From: Jiangella sp. DSM 45060 | GTDB taxonomy: Bacteria; Actinomycetota; Actinomycetes; Jiangellales; Jiangellaceae | Assembly (NCBI RefSeq): GCF_900105175.1 | Contig: NZ_LT629771.1 | Span: forward strand, 3,853,501 to 3,917,500 | Length of the DNA: 64,000 nucleotides | Direction of reading: 5' to 3' | Part shown: in pieces, positions 36,647 through 44,354 of the stretch | How positions within the stretch are numbered: position 1 is the stretch's first letter | Layout of the letters: every line of letters begins with the position of its first letter | Program-made: the position numbers and the translations under genes | The notes under the pieces: model-generated | Seen by the model: only the letters and a program-made list of their open reading frames with translations | Databases searched by the model: none | What the model was told of the DNA's origin: nothing

Positions 36647-37578
36647 CGGTGCACCGCGAGCCGCAGCCAGGCGTTCCGGCTGGCTCCGGCGTCCAGCGAC
36701 GGCGCCGCGCCGGCGGCGATCGCCTCGGAGAGGGTGTGGACGGCCGACGCCTGCGGCTCGAGCGCGCAGGCCACGACGTCGGACAGCGCGCCGGACTTGC
36801 GGGTGGCCCAGAACCACAAGGCGGGGAAGGCCTCACCGTCCCAGTCGACGCAGACGCCGGTGGCCAGCTCGCCGGACCAGATGCCGCACCGGTGCCGCGC
36901 CAGCCGATCGGCGAAGAGCATCGTGCCGAACGGCCGGTCCGGGAACGCCGTCAGGTCGACGACCCCGCCGTCGCGGCCCGGCAGGGCGTGCAGCGGACCG
37001 CGCGCGCCCGGCGCGTACAGGGCCGACGGGTCGCCGGCGGCCTCGGCGAACACCTCGGCTTCTCCGAGGTCGACGCGGCTGCCCGGGCCCATCATGACGG
37101 CGCCGAACGTGATGTGGTGCCCCCACAGGTAGTGCAGCGGGCGGTCCGCGAGGTTGGTGATGGTCTCGTCGAGGCGCACCTCGCCGCCGCCGGCGAAGGT
37201 GACGCTGCGGCGGATGCCGAACGGCAACTCCTCGCTGCGCGTCGCGAGGTCGACGGCCACCTGGTCGGGTCCCGCCGCCCGCACCGACCACGACCAGCGC
37301 CGATACTGCACGTCGCCGTGCTCGCTGATGCGCTGCCCGTCGACGACGCACCCCGGCCCAGCGTTGGGGAACAGCTCGTACCAGGCGCCCACCCGGTAGT
37401 GACGTGACCCCCGGGGGTCCTCGTACAGCAGGTTGGTCCCGCTGCGGAGGTCGGTGAGCTCGAAGAGGTGTGCACCGTGATCGGCGTTGATCGACACCCT
37501 GATCTCGCCGTCCTCGATCACCAGACATCGGTCGCCGTCGATGGTGGTCTCGCGCAGCGAGCACGACGCCCCGGTCAA
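36643..37578 (-). CDS. Aldose-1-epimerase-like (DUF4432) protein
   Basis: 311 residues from a TTG at 37578 (GGGGG 8 nt upstream; no ATG or GTG earlier in a sensible place). The galactose-mutarotase-like beta-sandwich shows in IRVSINADHGAHLFELTDLR, WYELFPNAGPGC, ITNLADRPLHYLWGHHITFG (catalytic-His region) and FWATRKSGALSDVVACALEP. It probably interconverts sugar anomers or binds a sugar derivative. It converges on the paaX-like gene with a 4-bp overlap of stop codons. Start codon moderately uncertain. Confidence 0.8.
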   Translation of the reverse strand: MTGASCSLRETTIDGDRCLVIEDGEIRVSINADHGAHLFELTDLRSGTNLLYEDPRGSRHYRVGAWYELFPNAGPGCVVDGQRISEHGDVQYRRWSWSVRAAGPDQVAVDLATRSEELPFGIRRSVTFAGGGEVRLDETITNLADRPLHYLWGHHITFGAVMMGPGSRVDLGEAEVFAEAAGDPSALYAPGARGPLHALPGRDGGVVDLTAFPDRPFGTMLFADRLARHRCGIWSGELATGVCVDWDGEAFPALWFWATRKSGALSDVVACALEPQASAVHTLSEAIAAGAAPSLDAGASRNAWLRLAVHR

Positions 37579-37691
37579 CGCGATGACCCCCGCCTCTCCT
37601 GGCTCGATGCCTGCGACGCGAACTTTACCCGGCGGCGGGTTCCGGCCGGGAGAGCAGTGAGAAGGGCGACTTGCCGCACTATTGTGAATAG

Positions 37692-37706
37692 TAACGGTTC
37701 TCATTA
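37692..37706. promoter_or_regulatory. Zur-like box upstream of the WxL/anchor-M gene
   Basis: TAACGGTTCTCATTA, 37 nt before the ATG at 37744, in a conspicuously AT-rich stretch. It resembles the motif at 47511-47526 (TAACCATTCTCAATT on the same strand) ahead of the other outer surface-protein gene. The pattern is similar to actinobacterial Zur sites (TGAAAATNATTTTCA-like), though this copy is the weaker. Confidence 0.45.
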
Positions 37707-37743
37707 GTATCTGGACCACCGCAGTCCACTTGGAAGGATCACG

Positions 37744-39219
37744 ATGAGATCCCTGCTCACACGACGTGCCAGGCAGCTGGCCGTCCCCGTCGTCGCGGGT
37801 GCGCTGCTGGCGTCGGGCGCCACCGCCACCGCGACGGCCGGCGAGTTCGCACTGACGCTGGATACCGGCCACATCGACGCGTTCACGCTGCGATGGGTCG
37901 ACGAGAACCTCGAGGTCGACCTTCAGGAAGACGTCACCGGCCACCACGTGCTGCACGAACCCGAGGACGTGCTGCTGCAGGTCAAGCCCGAGGCGGCGCT
38001 CGTGCTGCCGGACCCGGTGCCGCCGAGCCTGGCCTTCCTCGGCGACGCCGGCGACACCGTCCACTACCTGCCGCAGACCCAGGACCCGGCGCTGATCTGG
38101 CCGGGCTGGAGCACCGAGCAGATCCCGGCGGGGGTGTTCACCAACCCGCTGAGCATCCAGATCACCGACGTCCAGGGACCCGGCGACGTGTTCCTGTGGC
38201 AGACCGGCTCGTTCGGCGAGTCGATCTCCGTCCTCGGCGGCGGCTACCAGCTGCCCGGCACGATCTCGCCGAACGCCAACGTCCACGCGCACGCCAACTG
38301 GGCGTTCACCGAGACCGGCCGCTACACGCTGACCGTCCAGGCCGCCGGCACACTGGCGGGCGGCGGCACCGTCACGAGCGCGCCCGCCACGTACACGTTC
38401 CAGGTCGGCGACGCCGCGCCGGCGCCCGTCACCACACTGTCCATCGACGGCCTGGCCGGGCACTACCACTCCGGCGACGTCGTCACACTGACCGCGGTGC
38501 AGAACCCGCCGACCGAGCTGGACCACTACCACTGGTTCACCCGGGCGCCGGGCGCGAGCGAGTGGGTGATCGTGCCCGACGCCGGCACCGGCGAGTACAG
38601 CTTCACCGCCACCCCCGACCACAACGGGCTCGAGGTGCTGGCCCGGCTCTACGACCACGACCACAACGTCGTGGCCGAGTCCACACCGGTCGCCGTCGTC
38701 GTCGACGACCACGGCGAACCGGAGCCGCCCGGCGATCTGGAGCAGCGGATCGTGGCGACCCTGCCCGAGGACGAGGGCGCGCTCGTCGCCAGCGTCGACC
38801 CCGAGGACAACGTCGTCACCATGAGCGACTTCGAGCTCGGCGGCGCCGCCGACCGCTGGACCTCGGCGGGAGACCTGCGCCCTGTCACCGTCACCGACAC
38901 CCGCGCGGCCGCACCCGGCTGGGTCGTCTCCGGCCAGGTCGGCGACTTCACCAACGGCGACGACGTCCTCGGCGGCAAGCACCTCGGCTGGACGCCGCTG
39001 ATCGCCGATCAGCCCGACGGCGGCAACGTGACGGCCGGCGCGGCGGTCGCGCCCGGCCTGGAGTCCGGCGACGGCCTGTCCGTCAGCCGGCCGCTGGCCA
39101 CCGCGGCGGCCGGTGACGGGACCGGCACCAGCCGGCTCGGCGCCGGTCTGCTGATCGAGGCGCCGACGACGCTCGTCCCCGGCACCTACGAGGCCACGAT
39201 CACGTTCACCGCGATCTGA
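37744..39219 (+). CDS. Secreted choice-of-anchor M protein with WxL-like C-terminus
   Basis: 491 residues. The signal peptide is MRSLLTRRARQLAVPVVAGA...ATA. One choice-of-anchor M (actinobacterial surface-anchored repeat) domain spans about 40-220: LDTGHIDAFTLRW, PQTQDPALIWPGWSTEQ, VQGPGDVFLWQTGSFGE and HAHANWAFTETGRYTL. An Ig-like domain follows (about 235-325). The C-terminal 150 residues have LRPVTVTDTR, GWVVSGQVGDFT and GKHLGWTP and end in a beta strand, matching WxL-type wall-binding domains; no LPXTG or membrane helix is present. The next gene encodes a DUF916 protein, the usual WxL partner. A Zur-like box lies upstream. Confidence 0.88.
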   Translation: MRSLLTRRARQLAVPVVAGALLASGATATATAGEFALTLDTGHIDAFTLRWVDENLEVDLQEDVTGHHVLHEPEDVLLQVKPEAALVLPDPVPPSLAFLGDAGDTVHYLPQTQDPALIWPGWSTEQIPAGVFTNPLSIQITDVQGPGDVFLWQTGSFGESISVLGGGYQLPGTISPNANVHAHANWAFTETGRYTLTVQAAGTLAGGGTVTSAPATYTFQVGDAAPAPVTTLSIDGLAGHYHSGDVVTLTAVQNPPTELDHYHWFTRAPGASEWVIVPDAGTGEYSFTATPDHNGLEVLARLYDHDHNVVAESTPVAVVVDDHGEPEPPGDLEQRIVATLPEDEGALVASVDPEDNVVTMSDFELGGAADRWTSAGDLRPVTVTDTRAAAPGWVVSGQVGDFTNGDDVLGGKHLGWTPLIADQPDGGNVTAGAAVAPGLESGDGLSVSRPLATAAAGDGTGTSRLGAGLLIEAPTTLVPGTYEATITFTAI

Positions 39220-39240
39220 CACGTCCGCACCGCACCGACC

Positions 39241-39275
39241 CGGCGTGACCGGCCTCGCCCAGGCCGGTCACGCCG
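39241..39275. terminator. Perfect hairpin between the WxL-like and DUF916 genes
   Basis: CGGCGTGACCGGCC (39241-39254) pairs with GGCCGGTCACGCCG (39262-39275), 14 bp, loop 7 nt. It may partly terminate or attenuate the transcript so that the downstream membrane partner is made at a lower level. Confidence 0.7.
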
Positions 39276-39305
39276 ACCCCGGCCACGACCCATCGGAGCC
39301 CACCC

Positions 39306-40310
39306 GTGCGACCCATCGGCCGACTCGCGGCCCTCGCAGTGATCGCCGCCGCCGGCCTCACCCCGCCGGCAGCCGCAGCCGAGCCCGTCACCTGGGGCAT
39401 CGTGCCGTCCGGCCCGGACGGCCCCGGTGATCGCGCCGCGTTCGAGTACTCCCTCGATCCCGGCACGGCGCTGAGCGACGTCGTCGCCGTCTCGAACTAC
39501 ACCGACGCGCCGCTCACCCTCGACCTCTACGCCAGCGACGCCGTGCGCAACACTCAGGGCGGGTTCGACCTGCTGCCCGCCGCCGACGAGCCCGTCGACG
39601 TCGGTGCGTGGGTCGACCTCGGCGAGCCGTCCGTCACCGTCCCGGCCCGGTCTCGCGTCGACGTCCCGTTCCGGATCACCGTTCCGGACGATGCCACGCC
39701 CGGCGATCATGCCGGCGGCATCGTGGTCGGCCTGACCTCGCAGGCGTCCGGCGGGGTCACCGTCGACCGGCGGGTCGGCGCCCGCATCTACCTGCGCGTG
39801 ACCGGCACGCTCCGGCCGGAGCTCGCCGTCGACGACGTCCACCTCGCGTTCGACGGCCTCGCGCTCGGCCAGCCCGGCACAGTCCGCGTCGAGTACACGG
39901 TCCGCAACGACGGCAACGTCCGCCTCGCCGGCCGCCCGACGGTCCGCGTCGCCGGGCCGTTCGGGCTGGGCGGGCGCTACTGGACCGGCGACCCGCTGCC
40001 CGAGCTGCTGCCGGGCGACTCCGTCAGCGGCTCGGCCTCCGTCAGGGGCGTGTGGCAGCTCGGCCCGATGGACGTCGACGTCGAGATCCGGGCCGAGTCC
40101 TCCGGGAGCCAGGCCCTCGAACCCGCCCCGCCGCCCGGCACGTACGCCGCGCGGTTGTGGGTCGTGCCGTGGATCGCGCTCACCGCGCTCGCCGTCGTCG
40201 TCAGCGCTGTCCTGCTGCGACGACGTCGCCGGCGACGTCGTGGCGCCGGCGCCGGGCCAGCAGGCCGTGCCGGGGAGCCAGGACGTACGCCGCAAGGAAC
40301 ACCCCGCTGA
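39306..40310 (+). CDS. DUF916 / WxL-interacting membrane protein
   Basis: 334 residues. It has a signal peptide (about 1-25), then an N-terminal DUF916 Ig-like domain (VTWGIVPSGPDG, LSDVVAVSNYTDAPLTLDLY, VPFRITVPDDATPGDHAGGI). A second beta domain follows (YTVRNDGNVRLAGRP), then one membrane helix (WIALTALAVVVSAVLL) and a very basic cytoplasmic tail. This is the WxL-interacting-protein layout, anchoring the preceding WxL-like protein to wall and membrane. Its last 110 bp overlap, antisense, the end of the permease gene. Confidence 0.85.
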   Translation: MRPIGRLAALAVIAAAGLTPPAAAAEPVTWGIVPSGPDGPGDRAAFEYSLDPGTALSDVVAVSNYTDAPLTLDLYASDAVRNTQGGFDLLPAADEPVDVGAWVDLGEPSVTVPARSRVDVPFRITVPDDATPGDHAGGIVVGLTSQASGGVTVDRRVGARIYLRVTGTLRPELAVDDVHLAFDGLALGQPGTVRVEYTVRNDGNVRLAGRPTVRVAGPFGLGGRYWTGDPLPELLPGDSVSGSASVRGVWQLGPMDVDVEIRAESSGSQALEPAPPPGTYAARLWVVPWIALTALAVVVSAVLLRRRRRRRRGAGAGPAGRAGEPGRTPQGTPR

Positions 40311-41088
40311 GCACGAGCACGATGGTGCCGCCGACGGGGAGGTCGTAGCTCCAGGACAGGTAGAGCCCGATGACGGCCGACACCCCGCCGATCACCGGCG
40401 CGAGCACCATCATGGCGCCGAGGCGGTCGGTCAGCAGCCGGGCGGCGGCGGCCGGGGTGATCAGCAGCGCGAGGACGAGGATGTTGCCGATCGTCTGCAC
40501 CGAGATGACGATGGCGACGGTCACCAGCACGTACAGCGCGATGTCCAGCCCGAACACCCGCAGGCCGACCGCCCGGGCCAGCTCGCGGTCCAGGCTCACG
40601 GCGACGAACTGGTGGTGCAGCAGCATGACGGCCGCGAGGACGACGACGCCGGTCAGCGCGACCGTGTAGATGTCCTCGTCCGGGACGCCGGTGATCGAGC
40701 CGAACAGGAACTGCTGCAGCGAGCCCGCGTATCCGGGCGCCTGCGAGATGATCACGATGCCCAGCGCGAACGAGGCGACGTAGAAGACGCCGATGACGGA
40801 GTCCTCCTTGACCCGGCGGTTCTGCGAGAACACCGCCACCAGCACGGCGGTGACGACGCCGGCGACCGCACCGCCGATCACGAGGCTGCCCTGCAGCACG
40901 AACGCCACCGCCAGGCCCGGGAAGACGGCGTGCGCCACCGCGTCGCCGATGAACGCCATCCCGCGCAGCACCACGTGGCACCCGACGACGCCGCAGACGA
41001 TGCTCGACATGACGGCGATCAGCAGCGCCTTGGGCAGGAACGCGAGGTCCGGGTTGGTGAGGTCGGCGAGGAACTCGGGAATCGACAC
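40201..41088 (-). CDS. Anchored-repeat-type metal ABC transporter permease
   Basis: 295-residue ABC-3 (ZnuB/MntB/TroC) family permease with about eight membrane helices (for example LLIAVMSSIVCGVVGCHVVL, VVVLAAVMLL, LVLALLITPAAAARLL). The family hallmarks GMAFIGDAVAHAVFPG and FGSITGVPDEDI are present. It moves a divalent metal, probably zinc or manganese, across the membrane with the adjoining ATPase and lipoprotein. It lies 4 bp downstream of the ATPase gene. The basic C-terminal tail is coded in the antisense overlap with the DUF916 gene. Confidence 0.93.
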   Translation of the reverse strand: MSIPEFLADLTNPDLAFLPKALLIAVMSSIVCGVVGCHVVLRGMAFIGDAVAHAVFPGLAVAFVLQGSLVIGGAVAGVVTAVLVAVFSQNRRVKEDSVIGVFYVASFALGIVIISQAPGYAGSLQQFLFGSITGVPDEDIYTVALTGVVVLAAVMLLHHQFVAVSLDRELARAVGLRVFGLDIALYVLVTVAIVISVQTIGNILVLALLITPAAAARLLTDRLGAMMVLAPVIGGVSAVIGLYLSWSYDLPVGGTIVLVLSGVFLAAYVLAPRHGLLARRRRHDVAGDVVAAGQR

Positions 41089-41092
41089 GGTC

Positions 41093-41836
41093 TCAGACCA
41101 CCTTCAGGATCTTCAGCAACGGACTGTTCTCGCCCACCCCGAACGCCCGCATCCACGGCTGCGGGTCGAGCAGCTCACTCGGCGGCGCGTCGGCCACGAT
41201 CGTCCGGTTGAGCAGCGCGATCCGGGTGCAGGTGTCCAGCGCGGACACGAGATCGTGCGTGGTCATGAGCAGGATCCGTCCCTCACTGGCCACTTCGGCG
41301 AACAGGTCTGTCAGCAACTCCTGGGTGGGCAGGTCCAGGCCGGTGAACGGCTCGTCCAGCAGCAGGACGGTGGGACGCACCGCCAGCGCCCGGGCCACCA
41401 GGACCCGCTGGCGCTGCCCGCCCGACAGCTCACCCACCGGCCGCCGCGCCAGCTCGGACATGCCCACCCGCTCCAGCGCCTCGCCCACCGCCCGCCAGTC
41501 GTCCACGCCGGGCCGGCGGAACAGCCCGAGCCCGCCGGTGCGGCCGGACATGACGGCGTTCTCCACCGAGATCGGGAAGTCCCAGGCGAACTCGTGCCGT
41601 TGCGGCACGTACCCGATCCCGGAGCGTCCCAGCCGGACCGGGCGGGCGTCCACCAGCACGCGGCCCGACGCCGGCCGCACCAGCCCGAGGACGGTGCGCA
41701 GCAGCGTCGTCTTCCCCGCGCCGTTCGGCCCGATGAGCCCGACCAGTTCCCCGCCCGCCACCGTCAGGTCGACATCGCGCAGGACCGAGCGGCCACCCAG
41801 GGCGACGGCCACGCCCCGGACGTCCAGGACGCTCAC
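41093..41836 (-). CDS. Anchored-repeat-type metal ABC transporter ATPase
   Basis: 247-residue ATP-binding subunit. Walker A GPNGAGKTTLL (about 36-46), Q-loop IGYVPQRHEFAWDFP, signature LSGGQRQRV, Walker B TVLLLDEPF and the switch His in MTTHD. The closest pattern is ZnuC/MntA-type ATPases (VPQRxxxxWDFPI). The GTG start overlaps the stop of the upstream surface-protein gene by 4 bp, so substrate-binding protein, surface protein, ATPase and permease form one coupled operon. Confidence 0.95.
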   Translation of the reverse strand: MSVLDVRGVAVALGGRSVLRDVDLTVAGGELVGLIGPNGAGKTTLLRTVLGLVRPASGRVLVDARPVRLGRSGIGYVPQRHEFAWDFPISVENAVMSGRTGGLGLFRRPGVDDWRAVGEALERVGMSELARRPVGELSGGQRQRVLVARALAVRPTVLLLDEPFTGLDLPTQELLTDLFAEVASEGRILLMTTHDLVSALDTCTRIALLNRTIVADAPPSELLDPQPWMRAFGVGENSPLLKILKVV

Positions 41837-42774
41837 GGCCGTTCCACGGACATGGCCGCGGCCCGGCGCTTGGCGGCACGGCCGCGGACCAGGACCACCA
41901 CCAGCACCGCGCCGAGGACGACCGCGGCGGCTCCGGCGGCGAGAACGGCCGCCGCCGGTCCGCCGTCGTCGTCTGCGTCGCTCGCCGCAGCGTCGGTGGA
42001 CTCGGCCGGCTCGGCGGCGTCGCCGGTGTACTCGGCGGCCAGCGCCTCGTCGGTGCTGGTGCCGTCGCCGACGGCGAAGCGGAGCACCTCGGTGTCCGAC
42101 TCGGACTCACCCGACACGAGGTCGGCGGAGACCTCGACCGCGACCAGGTAGACGCCCGGCTCGGAGAACACCCAGTTGGCGTGCGTGTGGGTGTTCACCT
42201 CGACCCAGAGGTCCTGCGGGTACGGCTCGCGGCTGTCCCACAGCACCTCCGGCTCTCCCAGCGTCCCGCTCTGCAGGAACATGAGGACGTCACCGGGGCC
42301 CTGCACGCCGCGCAGGGTGAGCGTCGCGCCGCGGTCGATGGTGTCCATGACGGTGGGGTCCTGCGTGTTCCAGCCCACCCAGATCACGCCGGGCTGCTGG
42401 GCCTGCGGCACGACGTGCACGTCGGTGCCCGCGGCGGCGGGCAGGAACGCGTAGTCGGGGTTGTCCGGGACGGTCGTCAGCGACACGTCGCCGACCTGGA
42501 ACACGGTGTCCGGCATCGTCCGCCACACCGGGACGTCCGTGGTGCCGTCGTGGACCAGCAGCGTCCACACGCCGTCGACGTAGCGCGGGCCGATGTCGAC
42601 GTGGCCGTCGCTCAGCACCGCCTGGCCGGTGGCGATCGGCTGGCCGGCCTCGATCTCCTGATCCAGGCTCGGGTCCTCGGCGGCGGTGACGGGCAGCGGC
42701 GCGGCGGCCGTCGCCAGTCCGGTCAGCATCGCCGCCGCCAGGGTCCTGCGCAGCGCCGTTGGTCGTCGCGTCAT
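41833..42774 (-). CDS. Choice-of-anchor M surface protein of the transporter operon
   Basis: 313 residues. Signal peptide MTRRPTALRRTLAAAMLTGL...VTAA; one anchor-M domain (about 50-230) with LSDGHVDIGPRY, VPQAQQPGVIWVGWNTQDP, VQGPGDVLMFLQSGTLGEP and NTHTHANWVFSEPGVYLV. An Asp/Ala-rich linker, a membrane helix (AAVLAAGAAAVVLGAVLVVV) and a basic tail follow. It is membrane-anchored, with the domain outside. The conserved His residues (GHVD, HTHANW) recur in every copy of the domain in this locus and are candidate metal ligands. It is coupled to both neighbours by 4-bp overlaps. Confidence 0.88.
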   Translation of the reverse strand: MTRRPTALRRTLAAAMLTGLATAAAPLPVTAAEDPSLDQEIEAGQPIATGQAVLSDGHVDIGPRYVDGVWTLLVHDGTTDVPVWRTMPDTVFQVGDVSLTTVPDNPDYAFLPAAAGTDVHVVPQAQQPGVIWVGWNTQDPTVMDTIDRGATLTLRGVQGPGDVLMFLQSGTLGEPEVLWDSREPYPQDLWVEVNTHTHANWVFSEPGVYLVAVEVSADLVSGESESDTEVLRFAVGDGTSTDEALAAEYTGDAAEPAESTDAAASDADDDGGPAAAVLAAGAAAVVLGAVLVVVLVRGRAAKRRAAAMSVERP

Positions 42775-44354
42775 TCGTCTCTCCCGGCTGGTTCGGACAG
42801 GCAGGTGTGCAGCGACTCGGCGTTGAACCGCATCATCTCGACGTAGGTGGTGACCTCGTCGTCGAACGTGTCGCCGTAGATCGCGCACACGTCCACCCCG
42901 AGGTCCTCGGCGACCTCGGTGAGGGTCGACGACCGCGCCAGCAGGTTGGGCTCGAGGAAGACCGCGGGGATGTCGAGGTTGCGGATCGTCTCGGCCAGCT
43001 TGCGGCGGTCGGCCAGGCTGGGCTCGGTCGCCGGGTTCGGCGTGACGAATCCGGATATCCGCACGTCGTAGGCGGCGCCGAGGTACCCGAACGCGTCGTG
43101 CGTGGTGATCAGGTGCCGCCGCGACTCCGGGATCCCGGCGACGGTGTCGCGCACGTACCGGTCGAGCTCCTCCAGCTCGCCGATGTAGCGCGTGGCGTTG
43201 TCCCGGTACGCGCGGGCGCCGTCGGGGTCGACGTCGATCAGCGCGTCGCGCATCAGCTCGACGTAGGAGATCGCGTTGCGCACGTTCTGCCACAGGTGCG
43301 GGTCGATCTCGCCGTGCACGTGCCGGCCGAGCACGGCCTGCGGCAGCTGGAAGATCTGGTCGCCCGGGCGGCCGAGGAACCGGAAGCCCTCGTCGGCCGG
43401 GACGTCGTGCAGGGCCTTGTTCGGCACCTCGATGACGGTGCTGGCCGGGTCCAGGACCTCCGAGTGGGCATGGTCGTCGCCGTGCGGGTCGACCAGCAGG
43501 TACAGCTCGCCGGTGTCGATGTCGACGGTGACGTCGGCGTGGCCCGCGTTCAGCACGTCGGCGTCCGCCAGGTCCGGCACGGAGTACGGGTCGACGCCGA
43601 CGGCGAAGGTGAACGTCTGCTCGCCGAGGCCGACCGGCCGTTCGTCCGGAGACGCCGCGAGGCTCGCCCGCATCGTCAGGCGGTACACCCCTGGCTCGGT
43701 GAACGCCCAGCTCATGTGCGTGTGCGCGTCGGGCGGCAGGGTGGCGGTGTCGTCACGGTAGCCGTCGGCGGCGTCGAACCCGTCGGTGGAGTCCACGTAG
43801 AACGCCGGGTCGCCGAACGACTCCGTCAGGTAGGCGACGAGGTCGCCCGGCCCGTCGACGGCGGTGCCGCTGAGGTAGACGTCGGAGGCCCGGCCGGCGC
43901 CGTACTGCTCGCCGGTCCCCCGCACCCGCATGCCCAGCCAGATGGTGTCCAGCGCGACGTTCTCGACCAGCGGGATGATCTCCGCCGCGTACTTCACCGC
44001 ACCCTCGGCCAGCGAGATGTTCGGCACGTCGCCGGGCAGGTTCGCGTCCAGTGCTTTGATGATCGCCTGCTGCTCCAGCAGCAGGTAGTTGCTGAACGCG
44101 ACGTCGGCGTACACGACGTTGCGGATGTCGCGCAGGCTCGGCTCGTACGAGTGCGGGTCGGCCTGGTCCGGCACCAGCGACGCGACGCTCACGCGGTCGC
44201 CGCCGACGTTGCGGACGAGGTCGGCCAGCAGTCCGGTGGTGGTGATCACCTGGATGCGGTCGTCGCTGGTGCTGAGCGTGGCCGGCGCCGCGCAGGCCGT
44301 GAGGGCGAGCGCGGCGCCGGCCAGCCCGGTCGCCGCCCTAGCCGCGGACGGCAC
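42771..44354 (-). CDS. Metal-binding lipoprotein of the anchored-repeat ABC transporter
   Basis: 527 residues, far longer than ordinary ZnuA/TroA proteins (about 300). Lipobox LTAC (Cys21). The N-lobe (about 33-135) includes ITTTGLLADLVRNVGG and H68 in DQADPHSYEPS. An insertion of about 210 residues (136-345) is made of anchor-M sequence and contains HTHMSWAFTEPGVYRL and GHADVTVDI. The C-lobe resumes at H353 (EIDPHLWQNV), H419 (TTHDAFGYLG) and EPNLL, so the metal ligands are intact. The insertion occupies the place of the His-rich loop of ZnuA. It captures zinc or manganese for the permease; coupled to the next gene by ATGA. Confidence 0.92.
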   Translation of the reverse strand: MPSAARAATGLAGAALALTACAAPATLSTSDDRIQVITTTGLLADLVRNVGGDRVSVASLVPDQADPHSYEPSLRDIRNVVYADVAFSNYLLLEQQAIIKALDANLPGDVPNISLAEGAVKYAAEIIPLVENVALDTIWLGMRVRGTGEQYGAGRASDVYLSGTAVDGPGDLVAYLTESFGDPAFYVDSTDGFDAADGYRDDTATLPPDAHTHMSWAFTEPGVYRLTMRASLAASPDERPVGLGEQTFTFAVGVDPYSVPDLADADVLNAGHADVTVDIDTGELYLLVDPHGDDHAHSEVLDPASTVIEVPNKALHDVPADEGFRFLGRPGDQIFQLPQAVLGRHVHGEIDPHLWQNVRNAISYVELMRDALIDVDPDGARAYRDNATRYIGELEELDRYVRDTVAGIPESRRHLITTHDAFGYLGAAYDVRISGFVTPNPATEPSLADRRKLAETIRNLDIPAVFLEPNLLARSSTLTEVAEDLGVDVCAIYGDTFDDEVTTYVEMMRFNAESLHTCLSEPAGRDE

